Assembly (NCBI GenBank): GCA_023458595.1
Contig: JAEWYT010000145.1
Location: 1-18,836 of the forward strand
DNA: 18,836 bases
Direction: 5' to 3'
Source of the DNA: Pseudomonadota bacterium
GTDB lineage: Bacteria > Pseudomonadota > Alphaproteobacteria > Rhizobiales > Tepidamorphaceae
The translations under genes were made by a program, and so were the position numbers. Each line of letters starts with the position of its first letter. Within the stretch, counting starts at the first letter, position 1. The notes beneath the pieces were generated by a model. That model was not told the origin of the DNA. It ran no database searches and was given only the letters and a program-made list of their open reading frames with translations. Below are positions 5,980 to 14,802 of the stretch, piece after piece.

Positions 5980-6912
5980 ATGATTGGCGACCCGCTTTCC
6001 GAAATCCTCACGTTCGTCGGCGCGCGCTGCATCGTGGCCGGCGGCTTCACCGCAGGCGGGCGCTGGGCACTTCGCTTTCCCCGTCCGGGCACGATCAAGT
6101 TCGGCGTGATTGTCGAAGGCGCCTGCCGGATGCGGATGGAGGGCCCCGCCGAGCCGTTCCGGCTGGAGACGGGAGATGTCTATTTTCTGAGAGGCGACCG
6201 GCCCTTCGATCTTCTGACCGATCCCGATCTGCCGCCCGCCGATGCGGTGGAGGTGTTCCGCACGGCCGAGGACGGCATGGCGCAACTCGGCTCGGGAGCC
6301 GATTTTCTGTATCTCGGCGGACATGTCGCGCTCGACGAAGCGCGGCGCGCGCTCCTGCTCGACGAACTACCGCCGTTCATTCACGTTGCCGGCGATCGCG
6401 AGCCGGCCGGCGGGCTGCAATGGCTCGTGCGGGAGTTGGTCGAGGAGGCTCGGAAGAGGCAGGCCGGCGCGACCCTTTCGACGTCCGCCCTGTCGCAACT
6501 GTTGTTCGTGCGGGTGCTGCGCGCCTATCTCGAATCCGGCGGCGAGACGAGCATCGGCTGGTTGCGCGGCCTCGGCGACAGGCGCATCGCCCCTGCCCTC
6601 GCCCTGATGCACTCCGAACCCGGCCGGGCGTGGCACCTGACGGAGCTTGCGAGCGCCGTCGGCATGTCGCGATCCGTCTTCGCCGCACGCTTCAAATCGG
6701 TCGTCGGGATGGCGCCGCTGAGCTACCTCACCGCGTGGCGGATGCGGCTTGCCGCGCGGGCCCTGGAAAGTGGCGCCGAACCAGTGTCGTGGATCGCGGA
6801 AAGCGTCGGCTATGCGTCGGTCAGCGCCTTCTGCAACGCTTTCAAGCGCACGACCGGAGCGTCGCCGAAGCACTTCCAATCCGCGGCCAAGGCAACTACC
6901 GCCGGCGCCTAG
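5980..6912 (+). CDS. AraC-family regulator with N-terminal cupin domain
   Basis: A 310-residue transcription factor from ATG 5980 (323 residues from ATG 5941). The N-terminal half is a cupin ligand-binding domain (strand-rich DPLSEILTF onward, LETGDVYFLRG, then HVAGDREPAGGLQWLVREL), and the last 100 residues hold two helix-turn-helix motifs (WHLTELASAVGMSRSVFAARF and EPVSWIAESVGYASVSAFCNAFKR). Homologues usually begin close to the DPLSEIL motif, and the sequence before 5980 contains the repeat described separately, so I prefer the later start; neither has a strong ribosome-binding site. It probably controls the divergent aldo/keto reductase pair and itself, as cupin-AraC proteins next to oxidoreductases often do. 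Its stop overlaps that of the MscS gene. Confidence 0.88.
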   Translation: MIGDPLSEILTFVGARCIVAGGFTAGGRWALRFPRPGTIKFGVIVEGACRMRMEGPAEPFRLETGDVYFLRGDRPFDLLTDPDLPPADAVEVFRTAEDGMAQLGSGADFLYLGGHVALDEARRALLLDELPPFIHVAGDREPAGGLQWLVRELVEEARKRQAGATLSTSALSQLLFVRVLRAYLESGGETSIGWLRGLGDRRIAPALALMHSEPGRAWHLTELASAVGMSRSVFAARFKSVVGMAPLSYLTAWRMRLAARALESGAEPVSWIAESVGYASVSAFCNAFKRTTGASPKHFQSAAKATTAGA

Positions 6913-9335
6913 CTCCCCTCCGCTGCGACCGCCGCGGCGGCGGCCGACGGGCGGTCGACCGGTTTCCTCGCCGCTGCCTTCTCGTCGACCTCCTCGTCCT
7001 CCATGTCGGCGGCGTTCGGCACGTCGACGATGACGCGCTTCGGGGCGAACTTGATGCCGTATTCCTTGAAGGCCTGCTGGACCTTCTCGTAGACGGCCTT
7101 GCGCACGCCCCACTGCTTGTTCGGCTTCGTCATGAACTTGCCGGAAACGATGAAGGCGGAGTCGTCCATCTTGATGACGCCCTGCGACTTGAACGGCTGC
7201 AGGAAATTCGGACCGAGTTCGGGATCCTCCATCATCTCCTGGCCGATCTTCTTGAAGATCTTGCGCACAAGATCGATGTCGGTGTCGTAGGGAACGCGGA
7301 AGCGCAGCTTCATGATCACCCAGTCGCGGCTGTAGTTGGTGACCTTGCCGAGCGAGCCGTAGGGGACCGTGTAGACGGCGCCGAGATATCCGCGAAGCAC
7401 CAGCGAGCGCGTGTTGAACTTCTCGACGGTGCCGGCGACGTCCCCGGACTCGATGTACTCGCCGATGCGGAAGGCGTCGTCCATCAGGAAGAACATGCCG
7501 GAGATCACGTCCTTCACCAGCGTCTGCGAGCCGAAGCCGACGGCGAGGCCGATGACGCCGGCGCCGGCGATGAGCGGCCCGATGTTCACGCCCATCGAGG
7601 CGAGGACCATCATGACGGCGACCACGGCGATCGAGATCTGCACGAACTTGCGCACGATCGGCAGGATCGTCTGGAGGCGCGTGCCGCCCTGCATGGCAGG
7701 GCCTTCCTCGACTTGCTCGGCCTCGGGCGACTTGGCCCGCTCCTCCGCAAGCTTCCGATCGATCCAGGAGGCGATGAAGACCCACGAGACATAGCCGAGC
7801 AGCGCCACCAGGCCGATGTCCAGCAGGAGCCGCAGCGCGAACTGGGCGATCGGGTACTCCTGGGCGGTCGAGTAGGCGTTGACGCCGATCACCGTGGCGA
7901 AGGCAGCCAGCGCGAGCACCAGCACGGCGAGCGAGATGACGCGCTTCAGGACCCGCTGGTCGCGCATCACGGCCGGCGAGGATTCGATGGCCGCCTCGAT
8001 CGCGGCTTCCTGTCGCGCGGCTTCGGCGGCCTGGCCCTCCAGCGTCGTCCTGATCTGTTCGCCGTCGTCGGGATCGGTGACGTAGACGACCGGTTCGGAT
8101 TCCACCGACACGGGCCGGTCCGGAGCCAGGATACCGGTCGCCACCGCCGTCACGTACGGCTCGAGCACGAAGAGGATGAAGAAGCCGAGAACCGCTTTGA
8201 TCGGTTCGAACGGATGGCCGAGCAGCAGGTTGTAGGTGCCGATCAGGAAGGCGATGACCACGTAGGCGAATGCGAGTGCGAACCAGCCCCAGCCTGCCGC
8301 GCTTTCGGCCCATCGTGGCACGGAGCGGTCGGCGATGGCGGAATCGATGGCGCGCAGGAGATGCTGGCGGTACCGGGCGATGAAGACGCAGGCCGAGATC
8401 GTGAAGACGATGGCGCTGATAAGCGCCCAGAGGCGCCAGACGTCATGGTTCACTCCCCACATGAGCCCGAGCGTGCTGAGCAGGAGAAGGGTGGTGCCCA
8501 ATGTGAGCTGCCGTCTCGTGCCGCGCACGAAATGTGCCGCCGCCTCGTCGTCGACCGGCATGATCCGCCACCGGGGATGCCGCGGGAGGAAGATGAACCG
8601 GGTGACGGCGACGGATACGCGGGTGATGAGGATTGCCAGCAGCACGACGACCACGAAATTGCGCCGCGCCAGGTCGCCGCCGTAGAGCGACAGGAAAATC
8701 CCGACGTAGCCGGCGGCGAACGCCAGGATGGCGCCCAGGCCGTGGAGGAGCTGCGTGCCGGCCCGTGCCAGCTTCTCGCGCTCTGTCTCTGCGGGCGCCG
8801 CTTCGTTTGTCTCCACTATTCTGCGCGTCAGGTAGCGGTAGACGTATTCGACGGCCGCGCCGACCGCTGCGAACAGCAGAAGATATCGCAAGATGAACCA
8901 CAATCCGCCCGCGCCCACGGTCAGACTGAGCTTTTCCTGCATGCGGCCGGCATACTCGCTGATGAGATCGTCGAACCGGGACAGCACTGCTTCGAGGTTC
9001 TGGCGGAGACTCGATATCCGGGTCTGGACGGCCTCGACCGACAGTTTCGCGGCGGTCGAGCCGTCGGTCTGCTGCGCGGCGGGTGCGGATTGGCCCAGAT
9101 AGAAAAGCAGCAGGTCCCGGGCCTGCTCGTCGGTCAGACGGCCGACGAGCGCATCCCGTTGCTGCGTCGTCAGGGGCACGAGTTCGTTCGCGATCTTCTC
9201 CGTCCGGTCGGTTCCCGAAGCCGCCGCATCCTCGGCGGAGGCGGTCTGCGGCATCGCGACGGCCAGAACGCCGACGAGCGCGGCGGCGGCCCAGGACCGC
9301 GCAAACGTGCGGACGATATCGCGAATCAAACCCAT
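6909..9335 (-). CDS. Large MscS-family mechanosensitive channel
   Basis: An 808-residue inner-membrane protein. A signal peptide (about 1-34, ending TASA) is followed by a periplasmic domain with a coiled-coil-prone stretch (about 95-135). Roughly eight further hydrophobic segments lie between residues 141 and 526, before the conserved MscS core. The pore helix and following motif are at about 586-630 (LIAGAGVIGLAVGFGSQTLVKDVISG), with the beta and C-terminal cage domains to about 772 and a low-complexity Ala-rich tail. The length and periplasmic domain place it among the large MscS relatives (YbiO or MscK-like), not 286-residue MscS. Such channels release solutes during hypo-osmotic shock. 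The start has GGAGG about 10 nt upstream. It appears monocistronic. Confidence 0.9.
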   Translation of the reverse strand: MGLIRDIVRTFARSWAAAALVGVLAVAMPQTASAEDAAASGTDRTEKIANELVPLTTQQRDALVGRLTDEQARDLLLFYLGQSAPAAQQTDGSTAAKLSVEAVQTRISSLRQNLEAVLSRFDDLISEYAGRMQEKLSLTVGAGGLWFILRYLLLFAAVGAAVEYVYRYLTRRIVETNEAAPAETEREKLARAGTQLLHGLGAILAFAAGYVGIFLSLYGGDLARRNFVVVVLLAILITRVSVAVTRFIFLPRHPRWRIMPVDDEAAAHFVRGTRRQLTLGTTLLLLSTLGLMWGVNHDVWRLWALISAIVFTISACVFIARYRQHLLRAIDSAIADRSVPRWAESAAGWGWFALAFAYVVIAFLIGTYNLLLGHPFEPIKAVLGFFILFVLEPYVTAVATGILAPDRPVSVESEPVVYVTDPDDGEQIRTTLEGQAAEAARQEAAIEAAIESSPAVMRDQRVLKRVISLAVLVLALAAFATVIGVNAYSTAQEYPIAQFALRLLLDIGLVALLGYVSWVFIASWIDRKLAEERAKSPEAEQVEEGPAMQGGTRLQTILPIVRKFVQISIAVVAVMMVLASMGVNIGPLIAGAGVIGLAVGFGSQTLVKDVISGMFFLMDDAFRIGEYIESGDVAGTVEKFNTRSLVLRGYLGAVYTVPYGSLGKVTNYSRDWVIMKLRFRVPYDTDIDLVRKIFKKIGQEMMEDPELGPNFLQPFKSQGVIKMDDSAFIVSGKFMTKPNKQWGVRKAVYEKVQQAFKEYGIKFAPKRVIVDVPNAADMEDEEVDEKAAARKPVDRPSAAAAAVAAEGS

Positions 9336-9447
9336 GAGATCGGACCCTCCCTCTTACGGCGCCGCGTCTCGCGCGTGGTTCTAGGATTAGGTGTTTCGAG
9401 GGGCAGACTATACGAAAAGCGCCAAGAGAATCGCCCCATCCGAAGCA

Positions 9448-9453
9448 ATTATA
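9448..9453 (-). promoter_or_regulatory. Possible -10 box for the MscS-family gene
   Basis: The minus strand reads a perfect TATAAT about 113 nt before the channel gene's start codon, in the AT-richer gap that separates it from soxG. I cannot find a matching -35, so this could be chance; a separate promoter would explain why the channel is not part of the sox operon. Confidence 0.3.
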
Positions 9454-9474
9454 GCGGAGCATAACGAGGGTGGC

Positions 9475-10050
9475 CTAGAAGACGGGCGTGCCCGTCCGCC
9501 AGCCATATTCGATCGCCGCGTCGGCCACCCGGTCCCAAAGAGACCCCGCCAGGCTCGTCGCGACGAAAAGGTCGAAGGTGACCGCGTCGAGGCGCACGAC
9601 GGTCGCGCTCATGTGGTGGAGTCCGGCGTTGGTCGCCGACATCGGCGCGAAGGCCGAAACGTCGAAGGACACTCCCTTCTGCACCAGCGTCGCCGCCGGT
9701 GCCCCGGAAATGCGCAGGCCGGCGCGGCCGTGGGTCTGGTCCACGACGGTGCCCCGATCGAGGTCGGTCGCCGTCGCGATCCGCTCGGCGAGACCGGGTT
9801 GCTGGGCGATCACCGTCAGACGCCCGGGCGCCGTCGACAGGCAGAGGAGTCCCGGGGATGCGACGACGCTTCCCGGACGAGGTTGCGCCGTCAGACCTAT
9901 CGCCTTGGACACGTTCGTATTTTCGTCCCAGAGGGCGATCTCGACGACCGAGCCTGGCCGGCGTTCGGAAAGGGTGATCGCCGCGGCGTTCTCGACAGGA
10001 CGCCCGGCTCCCGGGACGGCGCGTTCGGCCAGCGGGAAACGCTCAGACAT
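9475..10050 (-). CDS. soxG: Sarcosine oxidase gamma subunit
   Basis: A 191-residue protein (starting MSERFPLAERA) that is the small GcvT-like subunit of heterotetrameric sarcosine oxidase, the complex that oxidatively demethylates sarcosine to glycine. Identification rests on position as last gene of soxBDAG, length close to the usual 190-200, and family-like sequence such as ERRPGSVVEIALWDENT and the C-terminal VATSLAGSLWDRVADAAIEYG. It overlaps soxA by 8 bp (the ATG is inside the soxA stop region), so translation is coupled. Gamma has no cofactor of its own and helps assemble the alpha/beta interface. Confidence 0.92.
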   Translation of the reverse strand: MSERFPLAERAVPGAGRPVENAAAITLSERRPGSVVEIALWDENTNVSKAIGLTAQPRPGSVVASPGLLCLSTAPGRLTVIAQQPGLAERIATATDLDRGTVVDQTHGRAGLRISGAPAATLVQKGVSFDVSAFAPMSATNAGLHHMSATVVRLDAVTFDLFVATSLAGSLWDRVADAAIEYGWRTGTPVF

Positions 10051-13042
10051 GCATGCGGCTCCCGTCCGGATCGTAGAAGTGCGGGTCCCGGACCTCGACC
10101 GGCAGGTGGCGCCCTCGCACCGGATCGGCGGCGTAGAGCGTCTGGCCGTGCAGCGACCTGCCGTTCTCGACAAGCGCCAGGGCGATGTACTGCTCCAGCG
10201 CCGGGCTGTAGGCGTTGGCCGTGACATGGCCAAGGCTGCGTTCGGGCATGTTCGGCTCGGATCCGCGGATGATCTGTGCGCCGTTCGGAATGCCCTTCCG
10301 CGTCGGCGACACGAGGCCTACGAGCACCTGCCGGTCCTCGCCGACGAGCCCGGGCCGGTTCGCCATGGCCTTGCCGAGGAAGGCCTTCTTCCTCGAAAGC
10401 ATGCCCGAGAGGCCGAGGTCGGCGGCGGTCGCGCGGCCGTCGAGCTCGGAGCCTGCGACGTGGCCCTTTTCGATGCGCAGCGTGCCCAGCGCCTCGAGCC
10501 CGTAGGGCACGATGCCGAGGTCCTCGCCGGCGGCGAGCAGTGCCTCCCAGGCTTCGGTGCCGAAACGGGCGGGCACGCAGACCTCGTAGGCGAGTTCGCC
10601 GGAGAAGGAGAGCCGCGCCACCATGCCGGATCGTCCGGCTACCGTCGCCCTGCGCACGCCGAGATGCGGCAGTCCTTCGTCGGATACGTCCGTGCCGGCG
10701 ACCACGCGCGACAGCACGTCCCTCGCCTTCGGGCCCGAGAGGGCGATCCCGGCCCAGGTGTCGGTGACGGACGTGAGATTGACCTTCAGGTCGGGCCAGA
10801 CGGTCGCCAGCAGGAATTCGAGCTTCTGCATGACCGGTCCGGCGTTGACGGTCGTGGTGGTCATCAGGAAGCGCGTCTCGGAAAGCCGCCAGCTGGTGCC
10901 GTCGTCGAAGACGATGCCGTCCTCGCGCAGCATCAGGCCGTAGCGCGCCTTGCCGACGGGAAGCGTCGAGAACGTGTTCGTGTAGACACGGTCGAGGAGT
11001 TCGGCGGCGTCCGGGCCCTGTATGTCGATCTTGCCGAGCGTCGAGACGTCGGCGATGCCGACGCCCTCGCGCACCGCGCGGGCCTCGCGGACATAAGCCT
11101 GCTCGAGGGTTTCGCCGGGCCGGTAGTAGACGCGCGGGCGCATCCAGGCGCCGGCGGGCATCATCTCGGCGCCGTTCGCCACATGCCAGTCGTGCATCGG
11201 GGTAAGGCGCACCGGGCGGATGTGGCGGCCGGGCTCGCGTCCGGCGACAGCGCCGAGCGTCACTGGCGTATAGGGCGGGCGGAACGTCGTCGTGCCGACC
11301 GCGCCGACCGCCTCGCCGCGCAGGGCCGCCATCATCGACAGGCCGGCGACGTTGGAGGTCTTGCCCTGGTCCGTCGCCATGCCGAGCGTCGTGTAGCGTT
11401 TGAGATGCTCGACGGAGACGTATCCTTCGCGGTGGGCGAGCTTCACGTCGGATGCGGTCACGTCGTGCTGCTGGTCGACGAATATCCTGGCCTTTCCTCC
11501 GCGCGGGCTGTCGACGGCGCGCAGGACGAGCGGCATCGGGGTGGCCCCCTCGCCTTCCACGCCGGGAACGTCCAGGTCGTCCACGGAGAATCCGGCCGCA
11601 AGCGCGGCGTCGCGTCCCGCTGCGGCTCCGTCCGCCAGACATCCGCCGAGGTCGAAGACGCCCTTGCAGGCGCCCGCCGCCCGCCAGCGCTCGTGCGCGC
11701 CGCCGGGCAGGAATATGCCGTGTTCCTCGTCGTAGACTGGCCTCGATCCGGCCTGGCTGTGCAGATGGACGGCGGGCATCCAGCCCGCGCTCGTTGCGCA
11801 GGCGTCCGCCCCCAGCTCTTCGACCTTGCCGACGATCCGGCCGTGCGCGTCGACCGATGCGATCCGCACGCCCGAAACGCCCTTCGATCCGAGCACCTGC
11901 ACGACACCCGAGGCGGCGCGCGTGGCGATCCCGGCGCTTTCGGCGGCTTTCACGAACCCTGCCGGCGCTTCGGCGCGCGGATCGACGATCGCCGCGACGC
12001 CGACGCCCGCTTCGGCGGCCACGAGCGCCGTCTCCCAGACCCCGTCGTGACCGCCGAAGAAGACGACGTTGCGGCCGACGCCGACGCCGTAAGCGCGGGC
12101 GAAGCGGCCGACCGCGCCGGCGAGCATGACGCCGGGCACATCGTTGCCGTCGATCAGGACGGGCTGCTCGATGGCGCCGGTGGCGAGCACCACTTCAGTT
12201 GCGCGGATCGTCCAGTGGCGCTGGCGCGGCAGATGCGCGGGCTTGTCGGCGAGATGGTCGGTGACGCGCTCGACCGCGGCAAGCTGGTTCTGGTCGTAGT
12301 AGCCGTAAACCGTGGTGCGGGTCATGACCCGCACGTTCGGGAACGCCTCGAGCGCGGTCACCGTGCCGCGCGCCCAGTCGCCCGCGGCGATGCCGTTGAT
12401 CCGGTGTGTCTCGGCGAACAGCCGGCCTCCCGGCGCGGCTCCCTCGTCCGCGAGCACGACGCGAGCGCCGGAACGGGCCGCCGCGAGCGCCGCCGCCAGG
12501 CCGGCCGCTCCCGCGCCGACCACCAGGACGTCGCAGAAAAGATGGGATTTCTCGTAGCGGTCCGGGTCGGCCTCGCGGCTCGCCTCGCCCATGCCGGCTG
12601 CGCGGCGTATGAAGCGCTCGTAGAAGTGCCACGCGCCGCGCGTCGGGCCCATGAAGGTCTTGTAGTAGAAGCCCGCGGCGAAGACGGACGACAGAAGCCC
12701 GTTCACGGCCATCACGTCGAAATCGAGGCTCGGCCAGCGGTTCTGGCTCGTCGCGACGAGACGCTCATGCAGCTCGGCGACGGTCGCGCGCACGTTCGGC
12801 TCGGCGCGAGGGCCCTCGCCGATCGTGAGCAGAGCGTTCGGCTCCTCCGGTCCGCAGGAGAAGACCCCGCGCGGGCGGTGGTACTTGAAACTTCGCCCGA
12901 CGACGCGCGTGCCCGAGGCGAGCAGCGCCGAGGCGACCGTATCGCCTTCGAAGCCCAGCATCGACTTGCCGTCGAAGGAGAAGGTCAGCGGCCGCTCCCG
13001 GTCGATCAGGGCGCCGCCGGAGGGAAGCCGGAAGCCGCTCAT
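10043..13042 (-). CDS. soxA: Sarcosine oxidase alpha subunit
   Basis: A 999-residue subunit, the usual size. Residues 1-70 resemble the ferredoxin-like fold of alpha subunits without a cysteine cluster. A FAD/NAD(P)-binding domain begins at 171 (DVLVVGAGAAGLAAALAAAR, GxGxxG at 176-181) and continues through VLATGAIEQP. From about 610 the C-terminal half is a GcvT-like folate domain (THF aminomethyltransferase type), which receives the one-carbon unit as 5,10-methylene-THF. The ATG overlaps the soxD stop (ATGA), and the soxA stop overlaps the soxG start. An alternative in-frame start upstream would add 37 residues inside soxD and is unlikely. The protein should act as part of the cytoplasmic tetramer. 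Confidence 0.95.
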   Translation of the reverse strand: MSGFRLPSGGALIDRERPLTFSFDGKSMLGFEGDTVASALLASGTRVVGRSFKYHRPRGVFSCGPEEPNALLTIGEGPRAEPNVRATVAELHERLVATSQNRWPSLDFDVMAVNGLLSSVFAAGFYYKTFMGPTRGAWHFYERFIRRAAGMGEASREADPDRYEKSHLFCDVLVVGAGAAGLAAALAAARSGARVVLADEGAAPGGRLFAETHRINGIAAGDWARGTVTALEAFPNVRVMTRTTVYGYYDQNQLAAVERVTDHLADKPAHLPRQRHWTIRATEVVLATGAIEQPVLIDGNDVPGVMLAGAVGRFARAYGVGVGRNVVFFGGHDGVWETALVAAEAGVGVAAIVDPRAEAPAGFVKAAESAGIATRAASGVVQVLGSKGVSGVRIASVDAHGRIVGKVEELGADACATSAGWMPAVHLHSQAGSRPVYDEEHGIFLPGGAHERWRAAGACKGVFDLGGCLADGAAAGRDAALAAGFSVDDLDVPGVEGEGATPMPLVLRAVDSPRGGKARIFVDQQHDVTASDVKLAHREGYVSVEHLKRYTTLGMATDQGKTSNVAGLSMMAALRGEAVGAVGTTTFRPPYTPVTLGAVAGREPGRHIRPVRLTPMHDWHVANGAEMMPAGAWMRPRVYYRPGETLEQAYVREARAVREGVGIADVSTLGKIDIQGPDAAELLDRVYTNTFSTLPVGKARYGLMLREDGIVFDDGTSWRLSETRFLMTTTTVNAGPVMQKLEFLLATVWPDLKVNLTSVTDTWAGIALSGPKARDVLSRVVAGTDVSDEGLPHLGVRRATVAGRSGMVARLSFSGELAYEVCVPARFGTEAWEALLAAGEDLGIVPYGLEALGTLRIEKGHVAGSELDGRATAADLGLSGMLSRKKAFLGKAMANRPGLVGEDRQVLVGLVSPTRKGIPNGAQIIRGSEPNMPERSLGHVTANAYSPALEQYIALALVENGRSLHGQTLYAADPVRGRHLPVEVRDPHFYDPDGSRMHV

Positions 13043-13311
13043 CCGCTCTCCCTTCCGGCGAAGCGTCCGAGCAGCGTGACGCCGGAGATCCGGTGGGTCA
13101 GCGTGTCGCGCTCGACCTTCAGCCAGGAGCGGCAGCCCTGAGCGTGCTGCCAATACTCGACGTGCGGTCCGCGTGGGTTCTTGCGGTCATAGACGGCGGT
13201 AGACCATTCCTCGGTCGAGGCGTCCAACGCGGGATGCCCCACGGTCGCGTCGCCCTCGTAGGAGAACTCCGCCACGCTGCGTTCGCCGCAGACCGGGCAG
13301 GTTATGCGCAT
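13039..13311 (-). CDS. soxD: Sarcosine oxidase delta subunit (zinc-binding)
   Basis: A 90-residue protein starting MRITCPVCGER. The zinc-binding pattern is complete: Cys5 and Cys8 (CPVC), His56 and Cys60 (HAQGC), matching the C-X2-C...H-X3-C arrangement of delta subunits. Delta is a structural subunit of the heterotetramer. The ATG at 13311-13309 has GGGAG eight nucleotides upstream; a longer in-frame reading to 13542 would overlap the end of soxB and lacks family support. It ends with an ATGA overlap into soxA. Confidence 0.94.
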   Translation of the reverse strand: MRITCPVCGERSVAEFSYEGDATVGHPALDASTEEWSTAVYDRKNPRGPHVEYWQHAQGCRSWLKVERDTLTHRISGVTLLGRFAGRESG

Positions 13312-13376
13312 GACGCGGACTCCCTCGCGGGAATGAGCGGAGCAAAACGACAGCCGCTTCCCATTTCGCCCCTCCC

Positions 13377-14639
13377 TCAGTGATGCCACGGAACGGGGCC
13401 GGCGCCGCGTTCGTCGATCAGCGCGCCCTTGTGGAACCGGTCGAGGGTGAAGGCCGCGTTCAGGTCGTGCGGAGCATCCTTGGCGATCGTCCAGGCGAAG
13501 CACCAGCCCGAAGCCGGCGTCGCCTTGAACCCGCCGTAGCACCAGCCCGAATTGAGATACATGCCCGGCAGCGGCCCGGTCGTGATGATCGGGCTGCCGT
13601 CCATCGACATGTCCATGATGCCGCCCCAGCTCCTGAGCAGCTTCAGCCGGCCGTAGGACGGGAACATGGTGAGCAGCAGGCTCGCCACGTCCTCGACGAC
13701 GGGCAGGTTGCCGCGCTGGGCGTACGAATTGTAGCCGTCGATGTCGCCGCCGAAGACGAGCCCGCCCTTGTCGGACTGGGAGACGTAGAGGTGGCCGGCG
13801 CCGAAGGTGACGACCGTGTCGAGGAGGGGTTTGAGCGGCTCCGAGACGAAGGCCTGCAGGACGTGGCTCTCGATCGGCAGGCGCTCAATCCCGGCGGTGC
13901 GCAGCACGTGGCCGGTCGAACCGGCGACGGCGACGCCGACCTTGCCGGCACGGATCTCGCCGCGGGTCGTCTCGACGCCGACGACGCGGCCGGTCCCGTC
14001 CCGCAGGAAGCCGAGCACCTCGCAGTTCTCGACGATATCGACGCCGCGCCGGTCGGCGCCGCGCGCGAAGCCCCAGGCGACAGCGTCGTGGCGGGCCGTG
14101 CCGCCGCGCGGCTGCAACAGTCCGCCGTGCACGGGAAAGCGCGCGTCTTGCGAAACGTCGAGATCGGGGATGAACCGGGCGACGGCCTCGCGGTCGAGAA
14201 GCTCGGCGTCGATGCCGGCGAGGCGCATGGCGTTGCCGCGACGGGCGTAGGCGTCCATCTGGGCCGGCGAATGGGCGAGGTTCACGACGCCGCGCTGGGA
14301 GAACATGACGTTGTAGTTGAGGTCGCGGGACAGGTCCTCCCACAGCTTCATCGACCATTCGTAGAAATGGAAATTGGCCGGAAGCAGGTAGTTGGAGCGC
14401 ACGATCGTCGTGTTGCGGCCGACGTTGCCGCCGCCGACATAGCCCTTCTCGAGCACCGCGACGTCGGTGATGCCGTGTTCCCTGGCGAGGTAGTAGGCGG
14501 TCGCCAGTCCGTGGCCGCCGCCGCCGACGATGACGACGTCGTAGCGCGGCTTCGGCGCCGCCGTCCGCCAGGCCGGCTTCCAGCCGCGATTGCCGCTCAA
14601 GGCGTTGGCGAGGAGGGCGAAGACGGAATATTCGGCCAC
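13377..14639 (-). CDS. soxB: Sarcosine oxidase beta subunit
   Basis: A 420-residue subunit carrying the sarcosine-oxidising site. The FAD dinucleotide-binding fold starts at about residue 33 (YDVVIVGGGGHGLATAYYLA). GNVGRNTTIVRSNYLLPANFHF (72-92) is the characteristic beta motif, and RGGTARHDAVAWGF contains His184, the likely attachment point of covalent FMN by comparison with characterised enzymes. The start is a GTG (14639-14637), giving the expected N-terminus YSVFALLANALSGNRGW; AGGGA precedes it weakly. First gene of soxBDAG, it is 65 bp from soxD and divergent from the GATase1-AraC regulator, which very likely activates it. The reaction consumes O2 and yields glycine, formaldehyde or methylene-THF, and H2O2. 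Confidence 0.95.
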   Translation of the reverse strand: MAEYSVFALLANALSGNRGWKPAWRTAAPKPRYDVVIVGGGGHGLATAYYLAREHGITDVAVLEKGYVGGGNVGRNTTIVRSNYLLPANFHFYEWSMKLWEDLSRDLNYNVMFSQRGVVNLAHSPAQMDAYARRGNAMRLAGIDAELLDREAVARFIPDLDVSQDARFPVHGGLLQPRGGTARHDAVAWGFARGADRRGVDIVENCEVLGFLRDGTGRVVGVETTRGEIRAGKVGVAVAGSTGHVLRTAGIERLPIESHVLQAFVSEPLKPLLDTVVTFGAGHLYVSQSDKGGLVFGGDIDGYNSYAQRGNLPVVEDVASLLLTMFPSYGRLKLLRSWGGIMDMSMDGSPIITTGPLPGMYLNSGWCYGGFKATPASGWCFAWTIAKDAPHDLNAAFTLDRFHKGALIDERGAGPVPWHH

Positions 14640-14681
14640 GGATCAATCCCTGCGAGCGCGGGGCGCCCAAATTCATCGCCT

Positions 14682-14711
14682 TGCATAGATGACAGATGCG
14701 GCATCCCGCAA
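14682..14711 (-). promoter_or_regulatory. Possible soxB promoter
   Basis: On the minus strand TTGCGG (14711-14706) and TATGCA (14687-14682) are separated by 18 bp and lie about 43 nt before the soxB start codon. The match to a sigma70 promoter is moderate. The direct repeats at 14741-14772 would then sit about 30 bp upstream of the -35, a position suited to an activator. Confidence 0.3.
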
Positions 14712-14740
14712 TCATCGCAATTCCGACGGGCTGCCAGCGT

Positions 14741-14772
14741 CAACGCGACGTGAACCGCTTGCAACGCGACGT
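14741..14772. promoter_or_regulatory. Exact 11-bp direct repeat with 21-bp period, operator candidate for the GATase1-AraC regulator
   Basis: CAACGCGACGT occurs at 14741-14751 and again, without mismatch, at 14762-14772. The 21-bp repeat spacing is two helical turns, the usual layout for the two half-sites bound by one AraC-type protomer or dimer. It lies in the region shared by soxB and its divergent regulator, upstream of both. The repeat is directly visible; the binding role is inference from AraC-family architecture. It is the best regulatory signal in the window. Confidence 0.6.
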
Positions 14773-14797
14773 TGGCGGGACTATCGGGAAATGTTGC

Positions 14798-14802
14798 AGG
14801 AG
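14798..14802 (+). promoter_or_regulatory. Ribosome binding site deciding the regulator start
   Basis: AGGAG lies 8 nt before TTG 14811, making this the best-supported start for the GATase1-AraC gene. The upstream in-frame TTG at 14772 overlaps the second operator repeat and has no such site. Confidence 0.55.

Noticed and set aside
6420..9464. Long plus-strand open frame opposite the MscS gene
   Set aside because: It is the antisense shadow of a GC-rich gene with low-complexity Arg/Asp/Gly content and no recognisable domain; the minus-strand protein has full MscS motifs.
9488..13141. Plus-strand 1217-codon open frame opposite soxA, soxD and soxG
   Set aside because: It is an antisense frame of high-GC coding DNA with no domain resemblance, and is fully explained by soxG, soxA and soxD on the minus strand.
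13043..13153. 37-residue N-terminal extension of soxA
   Set aside because: It overlaps the soxD coding region in another frame, and the ATGA overlap gives the expected 999-residue alpha subunit.
13312..13542. Longer soxD reading frame upstream of ATG 13311
   Set aside because: It runs into the end of soxB, lacks family similarity, and the ATG at 13311 has a good ribosome-binding site and the CPVC zinc motif right after it.
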